From: Desulfobacteraceae bacterium
GTDB lineage: Bacteria > Desulfobacterota > Desulfobacteria > Desulfobacterales > Desulfosalsimonadaceae
Length of the DNA: 37,999 nt
Assembly: GCA_003597945.1 (NCBI GenBank)
Contig: QZJS01000037.1
Span: forward strand, 1-37,999
Direction: 5' to 3'
The first letter of the stretch is position 1; every line of letters begins with the position of its first letter. Shown here piece after piece: positions 24,195 through 33,436 of this stretch. Made by a program: the position numbers and the translations under genes. The notes beneath the pieces are model-generated. The model was not told the origin of the DNA, made no database searches, and was given only the letters and a program-made list of their open reading frames with translations.

Positions 24195-25922
24195 TTATTT
24201 GAATAGAGTCAGAAACCGGATCAAATTGATCGTCCCGCCTTCCACTTCCAGATCACGGATGATGGCAACGGCTGGATTTCGCAGGCCGGCCGCGATTTCC
24301 TTCCAAATGTTTGAATTCACCGTTACGGTGATGTCGGGGTTTTGTGGAAATCGCGGCTGGATTTCAGCAACCCCCCGGCGCACGTGCACGGTATAAGCCT
24401 CATCGGTGTCGGGAAACCGAAAACCGATCACCTGGTCCACGTCCGCGCTTTTTTCCGGGTTCAGATTCACGGCCATGGCGTTAAAAATAGCAGCTACGGG
24501 TATGGAATGAAGAAATTCCGGATGATTGACGGAAGCTTTTCCGATGGTCAGTTTGTTTTCGGCTTCCAGTGACTGGGTCAGGTAATAGTTTCGGGCGGTG
24601 GCCGTGATCTGTTTTTCCCCCAGGCATTCCAAGGATGCGGCCCTTAGCGAGACGGCTTCAGGCATGTCGGGATCAAGAATGAGCAATTGGTCGGCCAGCT
24701 CAAGAGCCCATTGGCAGTCCCCGGTTTCAAAAGCCGCGTCGGCGGCCTTAAGCAAATTTTCCCTTCCGCCCGCCAGCGCGGTAAAGCGTTTGGCTCTTTC
24801 CTTGGGCTGCAGTGGAAATAAATCCGTTGCATTGCCGCCGAACCATCCCAGGTAACCGTTGAAGATGGCTTTGACGGACCATTCCACCGTGCCGTAATAC
24901 TCCTGCAGGTAGGGCTGATAAGCCAGATGGGGCGGCAGCTTGACCTTCCCCACAATCTCTTCGGGAGTAAGGCCGGCGTTGATGTGGCGGATGGTCTGGT
25001 CATGGACGAACTGGATCGCGTCGCGGTAGTTGGTCAGCGTTTCCAAGATGATCGCTTCACCTTCAAGGGGCCGGGTATGACCCGGAACCAGATGGTTCGG
25101 CCGCAGGTCCCGCATGATATCCAGGCTTTTTACCCACAGCGTCACGTCCCGGTAGGCCGTGCCGCGGATGGCGTAAAGGTTGGGAAAGGACTTGTAATAA
25201 TTGTCGGCGCAAAGCAGTGCGTCCTTGTCCGGCAGCCAGACGATGGTCTGGTCCGGCGTCTCCCCCGGCGCGTGAATCAGGACCAGCCGGACCCCGGCGA
25301 TTTCCAGTTCCATGCGGTCGTCATAGGTTTTGGTAGGGTAAAGCAGGCCAGGGGTGCTGTGTTGATCAAAAAGCAGCCGCGACCCCACACCCGCGTTGAC
25401 CAGACCGCCGGGGGGAAGCAGCACGCCGAACTGACGCATGGCCCGTCGGTAGGTGGTGTCCCGGGTGATATTGACGATGCGGTCCAGGTGATGGCGGGTG
25501 GTTTGATGGGCGTAGATTTCCGGATGGTCGTTTCCGGCCATAACGGTGGCGCCGAAGGTATGATCAGAATGAAAGTGGGTATAGATGATGGCCTTTACCG
25601 GCTTTGAGGTAATGGAATCAAAGGCTGCCTTGACCGGAACCGCGGCCTCGGCGCATTCCATTGTATCCACAATGATGACTCCGTCATCGCCTTCAATCAG
25701 GATGGAATTGGCCAGACCGAAGCCGATGGCTACATGAACACCGTCGGCCACCTCCATGACTTCCTGACGGAACTCCGACGAATGGGCCGCCAGGTCAGGA
25801 TTGGCCGCAATGGTGTCCGGCTGCGTCTTAAAGGACGAGCACCCGGCCAGAAGGACCGGAACAATCATGGCGGCCATCCAAAAGGAATTGTAGAATATTT
25901 TCTTCATTATAATGGTTTGCAT
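24195..25922 (-). CDS. Type III alkylsulfatase (SdsA1/BDS1 family) lipoprotein
   Basis: This family uses two zinc ions to hydrolyse primary or secondary alkyl sulfates such as SDS to alcohol and sulfate. The 575-residue protein begins with a lipoprotein signal (VPVLLAGCSS, lipobox Cys28), so it should be tethered in the envelope. The metallo-beta-lactamase domain (about 50-330) holds THFHSDHTFG (His116, His118, Asp120, His121), HAPGETPDQ and NYYKSFPNLYAIRG. Then follow the alkylsulfatase dimerisation domain (about 340-450; GYLGWFGGNATDLFPLQPKERAKR, GDCQWALELADQLL) and the SCP2-like C-terminal domain. The start at 25922 has an AAGGGGA site. It is the last gene of the long minus-strand cluster and converges with ackA. 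Confidence 0.92.
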   Translation of the reverse strand: MQTIIMKKIFYNSFWMAAMIVPVLLAGCSSFKTQPDTIAANPDLAAHSSEFRQEVMEVADGVHVAIGFGLANSILIEGDDGVIIVDTMECAEAAVPVKAAFDSITSKPVKAIIYTHFHSDHTFGATVMAGNDHPEIYAHQTTRHHLDRIVNITRDTTYRRAMRQFGVLLPPGGLVNAGVGSRLLFDQHSTPGLLYPTKTYDDRMELEIAGVRLVLIHAPGETPDQTIVWLPDKDALLCADNYYKSFPNLYAIRGTAYRDVTLWVKSLDIMRDLRPNHLVPGHTRPLEGEAIILETLTNYRDAIQFVHDQTIRHINAGLTPEEIVGKVKLPPHLAYQPYLQEYYGTVEWSVKAIFNGYLGWFGGNATDLFPLQPKERAKRFTALAGGRENLLKAADAAFETGDCQWALELADQLLILDPDMPEAVSLRAASLECLGEKQITATARNYYLTQSLEAENKLTIGKASVNHPEFLHSIPVAAIFNAMAVNLNPEKSADVDQVIGFRFPDTDEAYTVHVRRGVAEIQPRFPQNPDITVTVNSNIWKEIAAGLRNPAVAIIRDLEVEGGTINLIRFLTLFK

Positions 25923-25992
25923 GGTTGTCCCCTTAATTTGGGCTTATTTTTTATATCTGCTGAAATAGAAAAGCTGTCCTGAGAATGGCGGA

Positions 25993-27375
25993 TCAGGTCA
26001 GTTGGCCGTAAAAGCAGCGGGTCTCGCCCTGTTCGATGGCGAGCAGGCAGTATCCGCAGTTGATGCATGCGGAAGCTTGCCCGCCTTCGGTTTTGAATTT
26101 GTTGACGATATCCGGCTCAATAATAAACGGCCGGCCCATGGCCACGAAATCAGCCATACCGTTGCCGATTATCTGTTCGATGTCCGGCAGCCTGCGGATT
26201 CCTCCCACTGCAATCACCGGAATCGTTACCTGTTCTTTGATTTCCTGGGCAGCGCACACATTATAGTTGAACAGAGGTTCATGACGTTTGACCAGAACGG
26301 GCGCAAGAACAGGCAGGATGGTTTTAACCACCGGGTTGCTGTTTTTATACCGGAAGCTAAAGGTCAATATGGCTTCAGCCGGTATTTCGGGGACGCGGAT
26401 GGTGGAAAACCCATCCGCGCCCATGCCGCAGGAAATCTCAATGGCGTCAAAGCCCGCATCCTCGAGCATAACGGCGATGCGCACCGATTCGGAAACCCGC
26501 ATTCCATCCGATTGATGGTCATAGGCGTTTATTTTGATGAGGATGGGGTAATCTCCCACCTTTTTTCGCGCTCCCTGAAAGATTTCCCGGATGATGCGGA
26601 ATCGATTTTCTGTTGATCCCCCCCATTGGTCGGTCCGTTTGTTGGTGGCGGGAGACAGAAAGCCGGAGAGCAAGTAGCCATGGGCGGCGTGCAGTTGTAC
26701 GCCGTCAAAACCGGCTTTTTGCGTGCGTTCGATGGTGGATATAAAATTTTGGATCACCTCGCGTATTTCGAGTTCAGTTAACTCCCTGGGTGTTTCTTCA
26801 TTGTAGTAGGCGTCGGTGATGGGAGAAGGCGCCACTGTTGCCTCACCGGTGACGGCCCGCCGGGTTTGACGGCCGCCGTGGGCGATTTGTGCGATAATGG
26901 GAGTGTTATGAGCGTGAACCCGGTCGGTGACGCGTCGATAATCCGGTATGTAATCGTCCTGGTGAAATAGATAAGTATAGTTCGATCCCAGTCTGCCGTT
27001 TTTCTGCACACCCAAGCCCCCGGTTATAATGGCGCCGACGCCGCCCTCGCAGAGTTCCACATAGGCGTTTATCAGTTCTGGTTTGGGCCTCCCGTCTTTT
27101 TCCGCCATTCCCAATGTCGTCGCCGAACGGAGAATATGATTTCGAACCGTTATGGAACCGATCCGCGCGGGTGCAAATACGGCATCACTGCGATGGGATT
27201 TGGTTTGTCCGATCTGCGCCAGGCAGTCCTGGCGGGGCTTGAAAGAGGCGCAGCCGTTTAAAAGGCCGGGCATTGCCATAGCCGCCGTGATCATGGATGA
27301 ATACTTGATGAAGTCGCGCCGTGTAAAAACAGGTTGCGGATTTTTCGGGGCGGTACCCTTATCTTGTTTTTTCAT
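25993..27375 (-). CDS. Tat-exported Old Yellow Enzyme-family FMN oxidoreductase
   Basis: The 460-residue protein has a twin-arginine signal (FTRRDFIKYSS, Arg19-Arg20) ending in a lipobox-like LLNGC (Cys42), so it should be exported folded and perhaps lipid-anchored. The body is an OYE/2,4-dienoyl-CoA reductase-type TIM barrel: LFHQDDYIPDYRRVTDRVH, IAQIAHGGRQ, GFDGVQLHAAHGYLLSGFL (His229 and His232), SENRF-like TENRF. The C-terminus has Cys437, 440, 443 and 454 (CINCGYC plus one), a likely [4Fe-4S] site as in dienoyl-CoA reductase. The protein stops there and lacks the FAD/NAD(P) domains of that enzyme. OYEs reduce activated C=C bonds. The donor is then probably another protein; the octaheme cytochrome gene lies 34 bases upstream. 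Confidence 0.9.
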   Translation of the reverse strand: MKKQDKGTAPKNPQPVFTRRDFIKYSSMITAAMAMPGLLNGCASFKPRQDCLAQIGQTKSHRSDAVFAPARIGSITVRNHILRSATTLGMAEKDGRPKPELINAYVELCEGGVGAIITGGLGVQKNGRLGSNYTYLFHQDDYIPDYRRVTDRVHAHNTPIIAQIAHGGRQTRRAVTGEATVAPSPITDAYYNEETPRELTELEIREVIQNFISTIERTQKAGFDGVQLHAAHGYLLSGFLSPATNKRTDQWGGSTENRFRIIREIFQGARKKVGDYPILIKINAYDHQSDGMRVSESVRIAVMLEDAGFDAIEISCGMGADGFSTIRVPEIPAEAILTFSFRYKNSNPVVKTILPVLAPVLVKRHEPLFNYNVCAAQEIKEQVTIPVIAVGGIRRLPDIEQIIGNGMADFVAMGRPFIIEPDIVNKFKTEGGQASACINCGYCLLAIEQGETRCFYGQLT

Positions 27376-27409
27376 CGATCTCTCCTGTTTTCAAGTAATA
27401 CAACATCGT

Positions 27410-29845
27410 TTATGGATTGTTCTGAAGTTCCCGAAGTTTCGCTGAGACTCGGAATCGGTCCTGCGCTTTTATTCCTTTGGTTGACAAGGCATCGTTGAGA
27501 ATTTGAATCGCTTCGGGCTTCTTGTTTCGGCGATGATATATGTCAACCAGCAGCAAATAAGAATCAGCATGCGGCGGCAGGCGTTCGATCATAAAGCGAA
27601 GCAACTGCTCGGCCCGTTCAAAATCGTTGTTTTGATAGAGATAAAAAGCCAGGGTGTAGGCATATCTGCGATCCGGGTTCATTTCAAAGGCGCTGAAAAG
27701 CAAGTCGATTGATTCACCGGGGTTTTTTTCAGCCAGAAGCACCCCCAGGTTGAACATCGCTTCATGCATCGCGGGTTCTGCCTGGACAGCGCTGCGAAGA
27801 TGCATCTCCGCTTCGGCCGTCTTTTTTTGTTCCGCTTTCAAAAGCCCCATATTGAAATTCGCCGTCGCATTAAGGGGTGATACATCCAGGGCCCTTTTTA
27901 ACCATTCTTCGGCCTTGCTGGTTTCCCCGAAACGCGCGTGGGCCATTGCGGCATTGACCATGGGCATGACCGCGCACGGTTCAAGCCTCATCGCTATTTG
28001 ATAAGCGGACAGGGCTGACGGAAAATTTCCGGCATTCAGATAGAAATTGCCCAGATTGTAATGGGAGGTCCACTGGTCCGGACGGGTTTTCATGGTCGTC
28101 AGGTACTCCCGGGTTGCCCGGTCGACCGAAGCACCGTCTGCCTCCCGCCTCGCAGGCCCTGTATAACCGGCAAGCGCCGCCGCCGCTTTAATTCTCACAA
28201 GCCGGACATTATCACCGGTCGCCGCCAATAAAACGTCCGTCAATAAAACGTCTCCGGCATGTTCGGACCAAAGCCGGCCAAGAGATTCGACGGCACTGGA
28301 CCGGACCAGGGGGGAAGGGTCTTTTGCCGCATCCAGGAGGACCGGTCCGATATCCGGATCAGGGCAGGTCCTGAGCAGACGGATCAGGGATGCGGCAAAA
28401 ACCGCGTCCCGGTCTTTGCTGTTAATATACGATAGCATCCCGGGGAGCATGCTCCAGTCTTGCCTGCGGGCGGCATCGATCAATTCGGCCCGTTGGACCA
28501 GGGGGGCTTGATAATCCCTTTTGCGCCACTGCCGAACCCATGCATCTGCCCATGCTGCGTCTTTGTCATCATGGCACAGGTTGCAGGCATTGGGGGATTC
28601 AAAGGCGATGGTGGCGGACGGCGTAGGGGGAAGCATGGAATGATCGCTGCGCCGCATTCTGGCAAACGATGTCATGGGCATGTGACAGTTGATGCATCGG
28701 CTGCCCGGGCTGTCTGGTTTGTGAAAGGTGTGGGCAGCCGCGTTTTCTACTTTTTTGGGGTGGCAAGTTGCGCAGGATTGGTTGGGGGCGTTTTTATGTC
28801 GGTACCGCCCGCTGGAGGTGTGACAGTGCAAACAATTCAGTTCGCCTGACTTTACACAAGGGCTCAGTAGCCAGGAGGTAAGCGTATAATTTTCTCCAAG
28901 GTCCCGGCCATCGGCATAATAGTCAATGCATTCCAGGGTCACTAAATCGAAATGATCAAAAAACCGGTTTCCCGGCATGAACTCCTTTGTCAATGGGATG
29001 GCCTTGGCATGGCAGCCGGCACAGGCATCATTGTTCTGCTCTGCTGTAAAGTCCCTTCCCCCGCGGATGATCTTCAAGTCTTCGGGTACCGTATCCTTCG
29101 GGGCCTGTCGGCAGACCCGGATATGCTCATCACAGGGGCCGTGACAGGTTTCACAATTGATGCCCGGTTCGGCCCATCGGGTGCTGTAGGTATCTGTTTT
29201 GAGATCATAGTTCGTATCCAGTTGACTCACATGGCAGCTGTAGCAGGCGGTGTTAAAGGTATAAGGCCAGTCCTTCCAACTGATGGGTTTATCGGATGCC
29301 GAATCTGGAAAATGGCGCACACCGTTTTCCGCCATGTCAAACCATTTCTTTTCATGCACGTCGTAGGCCACGGGAAGGGTCTGCAGGCGTCCCCGCTCCA
29401 TGAGGGTCAAAAAATAATAAATATTTTTACCGCCTATGGCATGGATGATGGGATACTGTTTATCGCCGTCCGGCCCTTTCTCATAGACCATGCCGGCGGA
29501 GACATCCACCCGATAGCGATACGCGCCGATATGGATTTCCGCCGGCCCGGAGATTGTTTCGGACACCACCAGATCCGCTGAAAAAGGCTGCATGGCTTTT
29601 GCGTGATGGGAAGTTTCCCAGAGCGAATAGAATGTTGCATGGCATTCGCGGCATGCTGTCGTTCCTGAGTATTGGCCGGCCTGTTTGTTGGCGGATGATT
29701 CCACCTCAGGCACAAGAGGGTGGGCCGGAGGGACGATCCCCGGAAGCAGCACAAAGCAAAGCAGGCAAGTCAGCGTCAATGACCGTTGCACCCATCTGCC
29801 GGCAAACCGTTGCCGCGTGCCGACACCCCGTTGGATTAACGTCAT
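27410..29845 (-). CDS. Octaheme c-type cytochrome with HEAT and TPR repeats
   Basis: This 811-residue exported protein has a signal-like hydrophobic segment (about 22-40) and eight CxxCH haem sites: CRECH (65-69), CYSCH, CETCH, CAGCH, CLHCH, CATCH, CINCH and CNLCH, all in the first half. A HEAT-like helical region follows (DPSPLVRSSAVESLGRL, NVRLVRIKAAAALAG), then several TPR repeats to the C-terminus (e.g. WTSHYNLGNFYLNAGNFPSALSAYQIAM). Proteins with this layout are thought to carry electrons in the periplasm, with the TPR part holding partners. No motif names its substrate. The ATG directly follows the stop of the upstream Fe-S gene, and the exported OYE follows, so the three are likely co-transcribed. 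Confidence 0.92.
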   Translation of the reverse strand: MTLIQRGVGTRQRFAGRWVQRSLTLTCLLCFVLLPGIVPPAHPLVPEVESSANKQAGQYSGTTACRECHATFYSLWETSHHAKAMQPFSADLVVSETISGPAEIHIGAYRYRVDVSAGMVYEKGPDGDKQYPIIHAIGGKNIYYFLTLMERGRLQTLPVAYDVHEKKWFDMAENGVRHFPDSASDKPISWKDWPYTFNTACYSCHVSQLDTNYDLKTDTYSTRWAEPGINCETCHGPCDEHIRVCRQAPKDTVPEDLKIIRGGRDFTAEQNNDACAGCHAKAIPLTKEFMPGNRFFDHFDLVTLECIDYYADGRDLGENYTLTSWLLSPCVKSGELNCLHCHTSSGRYRHKNAPNQSCATCHPKKVENAAAHTFHKPDSPGSRCINCHMPMTSFARMRRSDHSMLPPTPSATIAFESPNACNLCHDDKDAAWADAWVRQWRKRDYQAPLVQRAELIDAARRQDWSMLPGMLSYINSKDRDAVFAASLIRLLRTCPDPDIGPVLLDAAKDPSPLVRSSAVESLGRLWSEHAGDVLLTDVLLAATGDNVRLVRIKAAAALAGYTGPARREADGASVDRATREYLTTMKTRPDQWTSHYNLGNFYLNAGNFPSALSAYQIAMRLEPCAVMPMVNAAMAHARFGETSKAEEWLKRALDVSPLNATANFNMGLLKAEQKKTAEAEMHLRSAVQAEPAMHEAMFNLGVLLAEKNPGESIDLLFSAFEMNPDRRYAYTLAFYLYQNNDFERAEQLLRFMIERLPPHADSYLLLVDIYHRRNKKPEAIQILNDALSTKGIKAQDRFRVSAKLRELQNNP

Positions 29846-30697
29846 TTACACCTGTCCTCCGGAGTTCTGGGGCGGAATTTTCAGAGGTCTTAGCTTTGTC
29901 CACTTCTCTCCCACCGGACACGCGCGCATGCATTCAATGCAGAAATCAACGTCCGTGATGTAGATTTGCCCGCTTTCCACCAGAAAATCTCTTTGCTTCA
30001 GATGACGGCGTATCATCCGGATATAGCCCGGCCATTCCCGCAGTCCGGCGGGCGGCAGGCGCTTGAACCCCAGCGACCAGTATACAAAACATGGATCCAC
30101 ATCATATCCGTCTTTTGTCAAGGCGCCGGACGGACAGGCGTCTATGCATTTATTGCATCTTGTACACAGATGAAACGCCTGCCTCGGGTCCGGCGCAAGC
30201 TCGGCCTCGGTGATGATGGCGCACAGTCGTTGATGCGGTCCGAACTCCGGCGTCAGCAGCAGATTGTTTTTCCCGATCTCCCCCATGCCGCAGCTAACGG
30301 CCGCATGCTTGAAAGATAGGAATCCCAGCGTGCGGGTCTGGCGAAATCTTTTTCCGGTTTCCGGGTCATGTTTGAATATTTCAACCGGTTTATCCGCGGA
30401 GATCGGCAGGGATAGAAATCCTTCCCGCTCGAGCATGCGGCCCATTTTTTCAGCCGTTTCATCCAGCAGCCGGGAGGTTTGCATTTTATTGCGGGTCCAG
30501 AGCATGATATCCGGCGAACAGACTGCTCCCAGGCTGTGGGCGACAGCCATGACGATGACGCTTCTGGCAGAGGGCATCAGAGCTGTTGCCGGCCTCGGCG
30601 GGTAGGCCAGAATCAGATCTTGCGCACCTGCAATCCCTACCAGATCGATACCCGCCTCCCTGAGCCTTTCATTGATCCAATCGCTGTCAATTGTCAT
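29846..30697 (-). CDS. Double [4Fe-4S] oxidoreductase of the QueG-like (COG1600) family
   Basis: The 283-residue protein resembles epoxyqueuosine-reductase-type proteins. It has an N-terminal domain with SARSVIVMAVAHS, the middle motif SCGMGEIGKNNLLLTPEFGPHQRL, and ferredoxin motifs CTRCNKCIDACPSGAL (Cys178, 181, 184, 188) and CIECMRACPVG (Cys253, 256, 260). True QueG is a tRNA-modifying, cobalamin-dependent enzyme. The setting here, between a sulfatase-SDR fusion and a cytochrome, suggests an electron-transfer relative instead; that is inference. No signal peptide is seen, so it should be cytoplasmic. The ATG at 30697 follows a GGGGGA site; upstream in-frame starts would run into the sulfatase-SDR gene and translate implausible Arg/Cys-rich sequence. 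Confidence 0.85.
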   Translation of the reverse strand: MTIDSDWINERLREAGIDLVGIAGAQDLILAYPPRPATALMPSARSVIVMAVAHSLGAVCSPDIMLWTRNKMQTSRLLDETAEKMGRMLEREGFLSLPISADKPVEIFKHDPETGKRFRQTRTLGFLSFKHAAVSCGMGEIGKNNLLLTPEFGPHQRLCAIITEAELAPDPRQAFHLCTRCNKCIDACPSGALTKDGYDVDPCFVYWSLGFKRLPPAGLREWPGYIRMIRRHLKQRDFLVESGQIYITDVDFCIECMRACPVGEKWTKLRPLKIPPQNSGGQV

Positions 30698-30713
30698 TCG
30701 CCGTCCCCCGCAT

Positions 30714-33320
30714 CTATCCTCTGATGATAAACCCGATCGCTTTTTGCAGCATTTCAAACGGATATAGCTTCTTCTGCAGCAAAATCCCTCTGGCGTTGAT
30801 TCCCACCGGATATCGAATCTTGAAATTGTCCGCCGTTGCCGCCTTGAAAATGGTTTTGGCCGCTGTAAGAGGCTTCGAGGCGGTTTTCGTTGCAATGAAA
30901 TCTACTTTTCGGCTGACATTGCCGGCGTAATCCCCATACGCGGGGATGCCCTTGGAATCGGAAAAATCCATCGAGGCCCCATGAAAATCGGTTGCAACGC
31001 CGGCGGGGAGGACGACTTTTACCTTGATATTTAATTGTTTCAGCTCATACCAGAGAGAATACGAAAATCCCTCGATGGCATGTTTGGTGGAGGCATACAG
31101 GCTGTAACACGGAAAATTAAGGGAGGTTATTACGGAGGAGATGTTGATGATCGTGCCGTTTTTGTTTTTTCTGAAATGGGGAAGCAGTTCCCGCGTCACA
31201 TTAAAAACGCCGAACACATTGGTTCCGAACTGGCGGTCTATCTTTTCCTGTGATGCGGTCTCAAACGGCCCGACCAGCCCGTACCCGGCGTTATTGACCA
31301 GAACATCAATCCGGCCGAAATGATCAATCGATGCATGGACAGCCTTTTTAATGGAATCCGTGTCAAGAACATCCAGTTGAAAAACTTTTATATTTTCAAA
31401 ATGAACAAGATCCCCGGCCTTTTCCGGCGACCGCATGGTGGCCGCGACGTTCCAGCCTTTTTTCTGAAAGAACTGCGCCGCTTCTTTGCCGATGCCAGAT
31501 GAGCAGCCGGTTATAAAAACCGTTTTTCGCAAGCCCGATTCCAAATGGCTCTTGCGGAAGCGACGGATGATAAAAAGCCCCGCCAGGATCAGCACGCCCG
31601 CCAGGAAAAACGGCGCATGGGCTTTGATCTGGGTCCGTGTGGAATATTGCCTGACCTGTTTAATTTGATCAAAATCGTCGGGGACCGGCACTACATTGTT
31701 TTCCGCCGCATACCTGCGATAGGCTTCCATCATCGCAGTGAATCGCCCGGGCATATCCGCCTTCAGATCCCTTGTTTCCCCAGGGTCATCCACGATATTA
31801 AACAGGCGCCACTGGTTGTCGCCTGCAGACCCCCTGTTTTTGACAATCTTGTAGTCGCCCTGAAAAAGCGCTGCATTGCCCGCCATTTCATAGCCGATGG
31901 TCTCTTCTTCACCGTAAACTCTGTCGGCTTCTCCTCTGGCCAGAGACAGCAGACTTTTGCCGATCATGGGTTCGACCTCGCGGCCCTGATAGCGGCCCTG
32001 GGGCGGATTCACCCCGGCGATTTCAAGGATGGTGGAGGCAATATCCGTCACATAGGCAAACGCGTGGGTAATCTTTCCTTTTTCAGTAATGCCCGTTCCT
32101 GAAAGAATCAGGGGGACCCGCATCCCCCCCTCCCATGCCGTAAACTTATATCCCGCCAGAGGTGAAGAAGCGGCACTGGCAAAGCTTGGCCCCATATTGA
32201 TATAACTGCCGCGGGTTCCCAATGTTTCGTAATCCCGGTTATATCTCTTGGACTTTTGCCACAGTTTCAGGAAAAGCGTCTGCCAGGCGGGTCCGTCAAA
32301 CGCATCAGAGCCCTCAGCGCCGTTATCCGAGGTAAAGATAAAAACAGTATTGTCATACAGATCGTTGTCTTTGAGATAGGTTATCAATCGCCCGATATGG
32401 TGATCCATGGCATCCACCATGCCGGCGTAAACCGCCATTTTCTTGGATTCATATCGTTTTTCCGAATCGCTTAGCGACTCCCAGTCTTTTGTGGTCGGCA
32501 TCGCCACCATTTCCGTCCAGGGGGGCACTATTTTTTTTGCCTTGGCATTTTCAAGTCGTTTTTCTCTCAGCGCCGTCCATCCCTCATCATATGTTCCCAT
32601 GTATTTTTCTGTAAATTCCGCGGGGGCCTGAACCGGAATATGAACCGCCTGAAAAGAGATATAGGAGAAAAAGGGTTTTCCGTCTTTTCTGTTGGAATCG
32701 ATAAACTCAATGGCCTTGTCGATGTAATATTTTGAGGAGTAAAAATCGTCCGGCAGATCGATTTCCTTGCCGTCAGCAAACCAGTTGGCCTTTTGGTAAA
32801 GCGGCAGATAGGGTTTCTTCTCCCAGTTGTCGGCGCCGGTATCCGCCATGGTCACGGTGCGTTCAAATCCTCTCCGGATGGGCAGCAGATCCGGCGTCAT
32901 CCCCAGGTGCCATTTGCCCGTCATGTAGGTGTGGTACCCGGCATCCCTGAGCAGGGTGGCGACGGTGACCACGTTATGATTCAGTGTTCCCTTGTAATTC
33001 TCGTGTTCTGCCTGGGCCGGGGGGATCGCCTCGGGTATGTTGGGCACCCCGTTGCGGTGGCTGTCTACGCCTGTCAGCAGCATGCTTCTGGTTGGTGCGC
33101 AGGAGGCTGCCGTATGATAATTGGTGAAAACCAGTCCTTCATCAGCTAAGCTGCTGATACTGGGAGTCGCAATTTCACTTCCATAGGGTGCGGTATCTGT
33201 AAAGCCGAGGTCATCCGCCAGTATCAGTACGATATTTGGAGGTTTGGCAAGAGCGGCATTGATCGGCAGAAAACTCCACGCCAGGCACAAGATGAGTCTC
33301 AAAAACAACTTTACCATCAT
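30714..33320 (-). CDS. Sulfatase-TM-SDR fusion protein
   Basis: One 868-residue frame holds two full enzymes. Residues 1-25 are a Sec signal or anchor. Residues 28-545 are a type I sulfatase with PNIVLILADDLG (Asp36, Asp37), the formylglycine site CAPTR (Cys74-Arg78), MTGKWHLG and FTSDNGAEG. Residues 570-585 are one membrane segment (FFLAGVLILAGLFII) followed by a basic stretch (RRFRKSH). Residues 598-868 are a classical SDR with TGCSSGIG (604-611), NNAG (676-679), Ser728/729 and YASTK (742-746). By the positive-inside rule the sulfatase is periplasmic and the SDR cytoplasmic. The SDR has no start codon of its own, so the two are one protein. The sulfatase needs formylglycine formation, presumably by the maturase at 7434-8669. 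Confidence 0.9.
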   Translation of the reverse strand: MMVKLFLRLILCLAWSFLPINAALAKPPNIVLILADDLGFTDTAPYGSEIATPSISSLADEGLVFTNYHTAASCAPTRSMLLTGVDSHRNGVPNIPEAIPPAQAEHENYKGTLNHNVVTVATLLRDAGYHTYMTGKWHLGMTPDLLPIRRGFERTVTMADTGADNWEKKPYLPLYQKANWFADGKEIDLPDDFYSSKYYIDKAIEFIDSNRKDGKPFFSYISFQAVHIPVQAPAEFTEKYMGTYDEGWTALREKRLENAKAKKIVPPWTEMVAMPTTKDWESLSDSEKRYESKKMAVYAGMVDAMDHHIGRLITYLKDNDLYDNTVFIFTSDNGAEGSDAFDGPAWQTLFLKLWQKSKRYNRDYETLGTRGSYINMGPSFASAASSPLAGYKFTAWEGGMRVPLILSGTGITEKGKITHAFAYVTDIASTILEIAGVNPPQGRYQGREVEPMIGKSLLSLARGEADRVYGEEETIGYEMAGNAALFQGDYKIVKNRGSAGDNQWRLFNIVDDPGETRDLKADMPGRFTAMMEAYRRYAAENNVVPVPDDFDQIKQVRQYSTRTQIKAHAPFFLAGVLILAGLFIIRRFRKSHLESGLRKTVFITGCSSGIGKEAAQFFQKKGWNVAATMRSPEKAGDLVHFENIKVFQLDVLDTDSIKKAVHASIDHFGRIDVLVNNAGYGLVGPFETASQEKIDRQFGTNVFGVFNVTRELLPHFRKNKNGTIINISSVITSLNFPCYSLYASTKHAIEGFSYSLWYELKQLNIKVKVVLPAGVATDFHGASMDFSDSKGIPAYGDYAGNVSRKVDFIATKTASKPLTAAKTIFKAATADNFKIRYPVGINARGILLQKKLYPFEMLQKAIGFIIRG

Positions 33321-33333
33321 GGGTGGAACCTCT

Positions 33334-33349
33334 TATGAAAGTATGAAAG
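33334..33349. repeat. Tandem 8-bp repeat just upstream of the sulfatase-SDR start
   Basis: TATGAAAG occurs twice in tandem, 13 bases from the start codon of the minus-strand fusion gene. It may be chance, a regulator's paired half-sites or a leader element; nothing distinguishes these. Confidence 0.35.
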
Positions 33350-33436
33350 TGTTAGGTAAAGTAGCTTATTGCCTTTTTTTTGATGAAAAGCGCGACGATT
33401 TTTATGGCCCTCTGCATGGTTTTTTCCCTGATATAA

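Noticed and set aside
29846..30895. A longer start for the QueG-like protein
   Set aside because: The extra 66 residues are Arg/Cys-rich, overlap the end of the sulfatase-SDR gene by about 180 bases, and the ATG at 30697 has a good ribosome site.
30714..33320. Sulfatase-SDR fusion as a frameshift or missed stop
   Set aside because: The frame is continuous, the linker is a sensible membrane segment with basic flank, and the SDR has no start codon or ribosome site of its own. Assembly error cannot be fully excluded from sequence alone.
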